A stretch of DNA of 29,633 nt from Gymnopilus junonius. Its lineage: Eukaryota > Basidiomycota > Agaricomycetes > Agaricales > Galerinaceae. Below the pieces are notes generated by a model, which made no database searches, was not told the origin of the DNA, and saw only the letters and a program-made list of their open reading frames with translations. Numbering within the stretch: the stretch's first letter is position 1; each line of letters opens with the position of its first letter. The stretch is taken from the NCBI GenBank assembly GCA_015501075.1, contig JADNYJ010000398.1:1-29633 (forward strand). The letters are read 5' to 3'. A program made the translations under genes and the position numbers. This document shows positions 27,040-29,633 of the stretch, piece after piece.

Positions 27040-28300
27040 CGTGAACCCCTAATGATTGATCCCAAGATAACTTGTCTGTCGAGTGTCTTCATTTCTTCGT
27101 CTGGCCACAAACTCATACATTTCATCCAGCTGTCATACATTTCATTTAACCCCGGGTTCATAAACCGGTCATGAAGCCCATCGACATCAATAACCCTATA
27201 AGATCATTATCACATTATATCTATAGACTTGATAACAACCCATCTAGTCATGGTCAATCTTTGCATCATACATAGCTGAACTGATATGTATGTCAGTGCA
27301 ATTTGCGATTGTGATTGTGATTGCATGAACATCATACCATGTCATGAGACAGATCACACACATCGCATAGCATAGCGTGCACCAGCATTGACACACGGGA
27401 TTCCGTCAGAAAGTAATCTGGCAGTCAAATTCATAGACATGGCCATATATAGAACCATAGAAAGCACAGCAGGCGCAAGTTGTTTTGAAGCAGGGTATTG
27501 GCTGGAGCCCTGAGCATGTGCAGACAGGTCATGGAGGCTAAAAACAATGGACTCCACTAGAATGATAGTGAAGAGAACAAAAGAAAATGAAGAGATCGTA
27601 TCCATCAACCACCGAGATAGCAAAAAAAAAAAGGACACAGAACACCTTGAATGCCGAGCTTCAAGGTCATATGCACATGCATGAGTATCAAGTCTAAGCA
27701 ATTCAACTATGAGCACAGTTGGTCTTCTTCAAGGACCGAGATACAGATACAGCACAGGAGATATGTAGGCGGTGAGTGAAGAGCGCTGAGCGCTGATGCG
27801 AGTCCTCTTACATAGAGAAGCGCAAGGTCTTAGTGATCAGTTGTGAATGTAGTATAGATTATGACTGATTGAATATATACATACTTATAATTAGTCCGTC
27901 TGTCCTTATGTCAGATTTGGAAGTTGGAAACCAGGAAGGAGATGGTGGCAGTGAACAAGGTCAAGTCGGCGTTTAGAGTAGGCCGAGAGAGAACGCCAAG
28001 AGAGAGAAGTTGAAAAAAAAAATAGAGGTCGGTGATGGTATTCTGTGACTGGAAGCGCTGTAGAAGAATGAATATGATCAAGGAGCAAGTAGGAGAGGAA
28101 GAGAAGAAAAAGAAAAGGGAACTGGGCGGTTGATGCGTTGGAGTACATATGCGAGTGCTCAGGCAACACTGGCTCCGTAGCAGCGGGAAGGCGCCGGGAG
28201 TGAGCGCTAAATAAAAAAAAAGGAAGAAGGAACATGTAAAGGAAACCGAGAAATTTATTTTCAAGAACAGCCAAGTCCTGAGTGGCGCAGAGGCAGAACA
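27040..28300. other. Normal-CpG DNA without a supported gene
   Basis: CpG returns to ordinary frequency from about 26,880. Minus frames at 27716-27354 and 28345-27906 are Ser/Leu/Phe-rich and look like by-products of purine runs on the plus strand. The word ATTGTG is repeated near 27308-27322. Possibly host intergenic or untranslated sequence. Confidence 0.4.
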
Positions 28301-28337
28301 ATTATCAGTTTTTTTTTCTTTTGACGAAGCTTGAGGA

Positions 28338-28598
28338 ATGCGCACTTACTTACATATACATAACGGACAATGCATTAGCGTGATGATAGATGACAGGAAC
28401 TCCGTGGATATGAGAGGTAGGAAGAGCGGATGGCGCCAGAGGGATTCAGGCAGCCGGCCGGGTTCGAGTTCTGATGAGGTCGGATCCCAAGGGACGCAAG
28501 GGAAAAGAAAGAAAGAGGTTGAAGAATGCACCGAAGGAGGGGTTCGAAGAAGGGTTTGGAGGAAGGACAGGAAGAGAATGAAAATACGCCACTTTTGA
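28338..28598 (+). CDS. Small basic ORF, doubtful
   Basis: 86 codons from ATG, MRTYLHIHNGQCISVMIDD then an Arg/Gly/Ser-rich and Lys/Arg/Glu-rich end (GKRKKEVEECTEGG, RRRVWRKDRKRMKIRHF). Purine-rich DNA readily yields such frames; no homology recognised. Kept only because it is open and begins with ATG in CpG-normal sequence. Confidence 0.15.
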   Translation: MRTYLHIHNGQCISVMIDDRNSVDMRGRKSGWRQRDSGSRPGSSSDEVGSQGTQGKRKKEVEECTEGGVRRRVWRKDRKRMKIRHF

Positions 28599-28884
28599 GG
28601 TTCATCTGTCATTTTTAGACTTTATCTATTCTGATTCTTGGCTTGTGGGCTTCGTGATGGTGTCATCGCGAAATAATTTTCGGAGGTCTGCAGTTGACCG
28701 ATTGAAATTTGAAGTGCGGTGATGAGGCTTTGCGATTTCTTTTTTTTTCGAAACGGACACAGGGTGAAATTTGGGATTTTGGTTTGAGAGGAAGATGAGT
28801 GGCGATGATGGTTTACTGATTGGTGAGGTGATAGAGGGTATATTACTTACATAGCGGATTGGGCTGGTAGGAGGATTCGGATGA

Positions 28885-29490
28885 GGGGTCGGATTTTTCT
28901 GGTCCGAGTTTTTGAGATTCTCAGGAGGGGGAAGAAGGAAAGGAAGGGAGGATCGATGAGGTACGAAGATGGATGTTTGAGTGTAAGCTTATAGCAGGAT
29001 GAGGATGCCGCGTGAGTTAGGTCGAAGTAGGTCGAAGATGGATGCGATGAGTCAGTCTTCAGCAAGATTCAATTGGAGAACTGGGGGCGCCGTTATGCAT
29101 AAAGTGAGGAGATATCCTCGGCTGGTGCGTATTCCGATGAAATCAATGATTGGGAGATGAGAGATTCTCAGGGGACGAAAGGCAAGGGCAAGGGAGGATC
29201 AACGAGGGGTGGGTTGATGGTCAAAGTCAAAGTTTTCTGATGGTCCGAGTTTGTTACATTAACATTATGGTTCAAAGTCGATGATAGGATGAGATGAGAT
29301 GATGATGATGGAGAAGAAGAGATCAAGGAAGACCCGTGAGATGCGAAGTGATTCATATTCAAGCAGGAGGAAGAGAATGCCACAGGCGTGCGTTCACCAA
29401 GACGGATAAAGCATCGCGTGGAGAGGGAATGCGGGTGTAGGCAAGGAGAGCGATGAGAGGAAACTATTCGCGGCTGGTATCGGGATGAGC
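28885..29490 (+). repeat. Degenerate direct repeats in purine-rich DNA
   Basis: GAGATTCTCAGG followed by GGGAGGATC.A.GAGG occurs near 28913-28961 and 29161-29208. GGTCCGAGTTT precedes or follows at 28900 and 29242. GAT.GGATGAG blocks recur near 28998 and 29282. CGGCTGGT(G/A) with flanking A..CCGATGA-like sequence occurs near 29119 and 29470. Spacing is irregular (about 250-350 bp). Confidence 0.5.
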
Positions 29491-29561
29491 TGGGGCCTGG
29501 GCAGAGGGTTGGATGACGATCAGAGAACTTGAGGACGGAAGGGAGCTTGCCTCGCTGTGTG

Positions 29562-29591
29562 AAGTAATGAAAGTAATGAATGAATGAATGA
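29562..29591 (+). repeat. AATG simple repeat
   Basis: AAGTAATGAAAGTAATGAA followed by three TGAA units; about 30 bp of (AATG)n-like sequence. Confidence 0.8.
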
Positions 29592-29633
29592 GACGGAGAT
29601 GAGCAAGGTCGAAGGATTCTCTTCCGGCGGGTT

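Noticed and set aside
27354..27716. Minus-strand 120-codon hydrophobic frame as a membrane protein
   Set aside because: The Ser/Leu/Phe content follows from purine runs on the plus strand; no recognised motif, splice support or signal peptide order.
28425..28475. A tRNA-like pair of A-box (TGGCGCCAGAGG) and B-box (GGTTCGAGTTC) words
   Set aside because: I could not fold an acceptor stem or anticodon arm around them; probably chance in GC-richer DNA. A tRNA scan would settle it.
27906..28612. Several overlapping Ser/Phe/Leu-rich minus frames
   Set aside because: Typical artefacts of purine-rich DNA; frames overlap each other and none has motif support.
1..29633. A new defence, biosynthetic or regulatory system
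   Set aside because: Every recognisable gene belongs to transposons or repeated families and is broken; nothing forms a coherent intact cluster.

Overview
The window looks like a transposon-rich, gene-poor stretch of a filamentous basidiomycete genome, probably an Agaricomycete mushroom. The reasons are short GT..AG introns of about 50-70 bp inside the coding remnants, transposase and Myb-like families typical of mushroom genomes, and no bacterial gene organisation. The genus cannot be fixed from the sequence. I found no gene that is both recognisable and clearly intact. Almost every coding region carries frameshifts or in-frame stops, so most entries are pseudogenes.

Layout. 1-2.6 kb (minus): the C-terminal part of a multi-copy mushroom protein with Cys/His-rich fingers and unknown function. 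2.6-5.4 kb: a decayed PIF/Harbinger transposase (plus) converging on a Myb/SANT-like gene (minus), which is the two-gene arrangement of Harbinger transposons. 6.0-8.7 kb: a three-level nest, in which a Ty1/copia 3' end is interrupted by a Tc1/mariner element with 130-bp inverted repeats, itself interrupted by a 512-bp hAT-type MITE. 8.7-9.8 kb: AT-rich DNA with simple and tandem repeats. 9.8-15.0 kb: several heavily decayed multi-exon coding remnants of unidentified families and one small, nearly open gene (14.0-14.4 kb). 15.5-15.9 kb: a degenerate minisatellite. 16.4-17.2 kb: a hAT-type MITE with 120-bp inverted repeats and an 8-bp target duplication that is visibly richer in CpG than its surroundings. 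17.6-21.7 kb: more decayed coding remnants and a possible LTR. 21.9-23.9 kb: a possible second LTR, otherwise nothing recognised. 23.9-25.5 kb: a second, longer Tc1/mariner element with 213-bp inverted repeats. 25.5-26.8 kb (minus): a second Myb/trihelix-like gene with introns, broken by frameshifts. 27-29.6 kb: CpG-containing DNA, strongly purine-skewed on the plus strand, with degenerate direct repeats and no supported gene.

The unifying theme is sequence decay. Much of the interior is nearly free of CpG; reading by eye I find none between about 19,020 and 23,840. Several stops in the old coding regions are TGA where related proteins would have arginine (CGA), as expected when methylated CpG is deaminated or mutated by a RIP-like process. 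The hAT MITE at 16.4 kb escaped most of this and so appears to be a late arrival. I did not find a convincing new biological system. The most informative structures are the convergent Harbinger pair, the triple nest and the CpG contrast.
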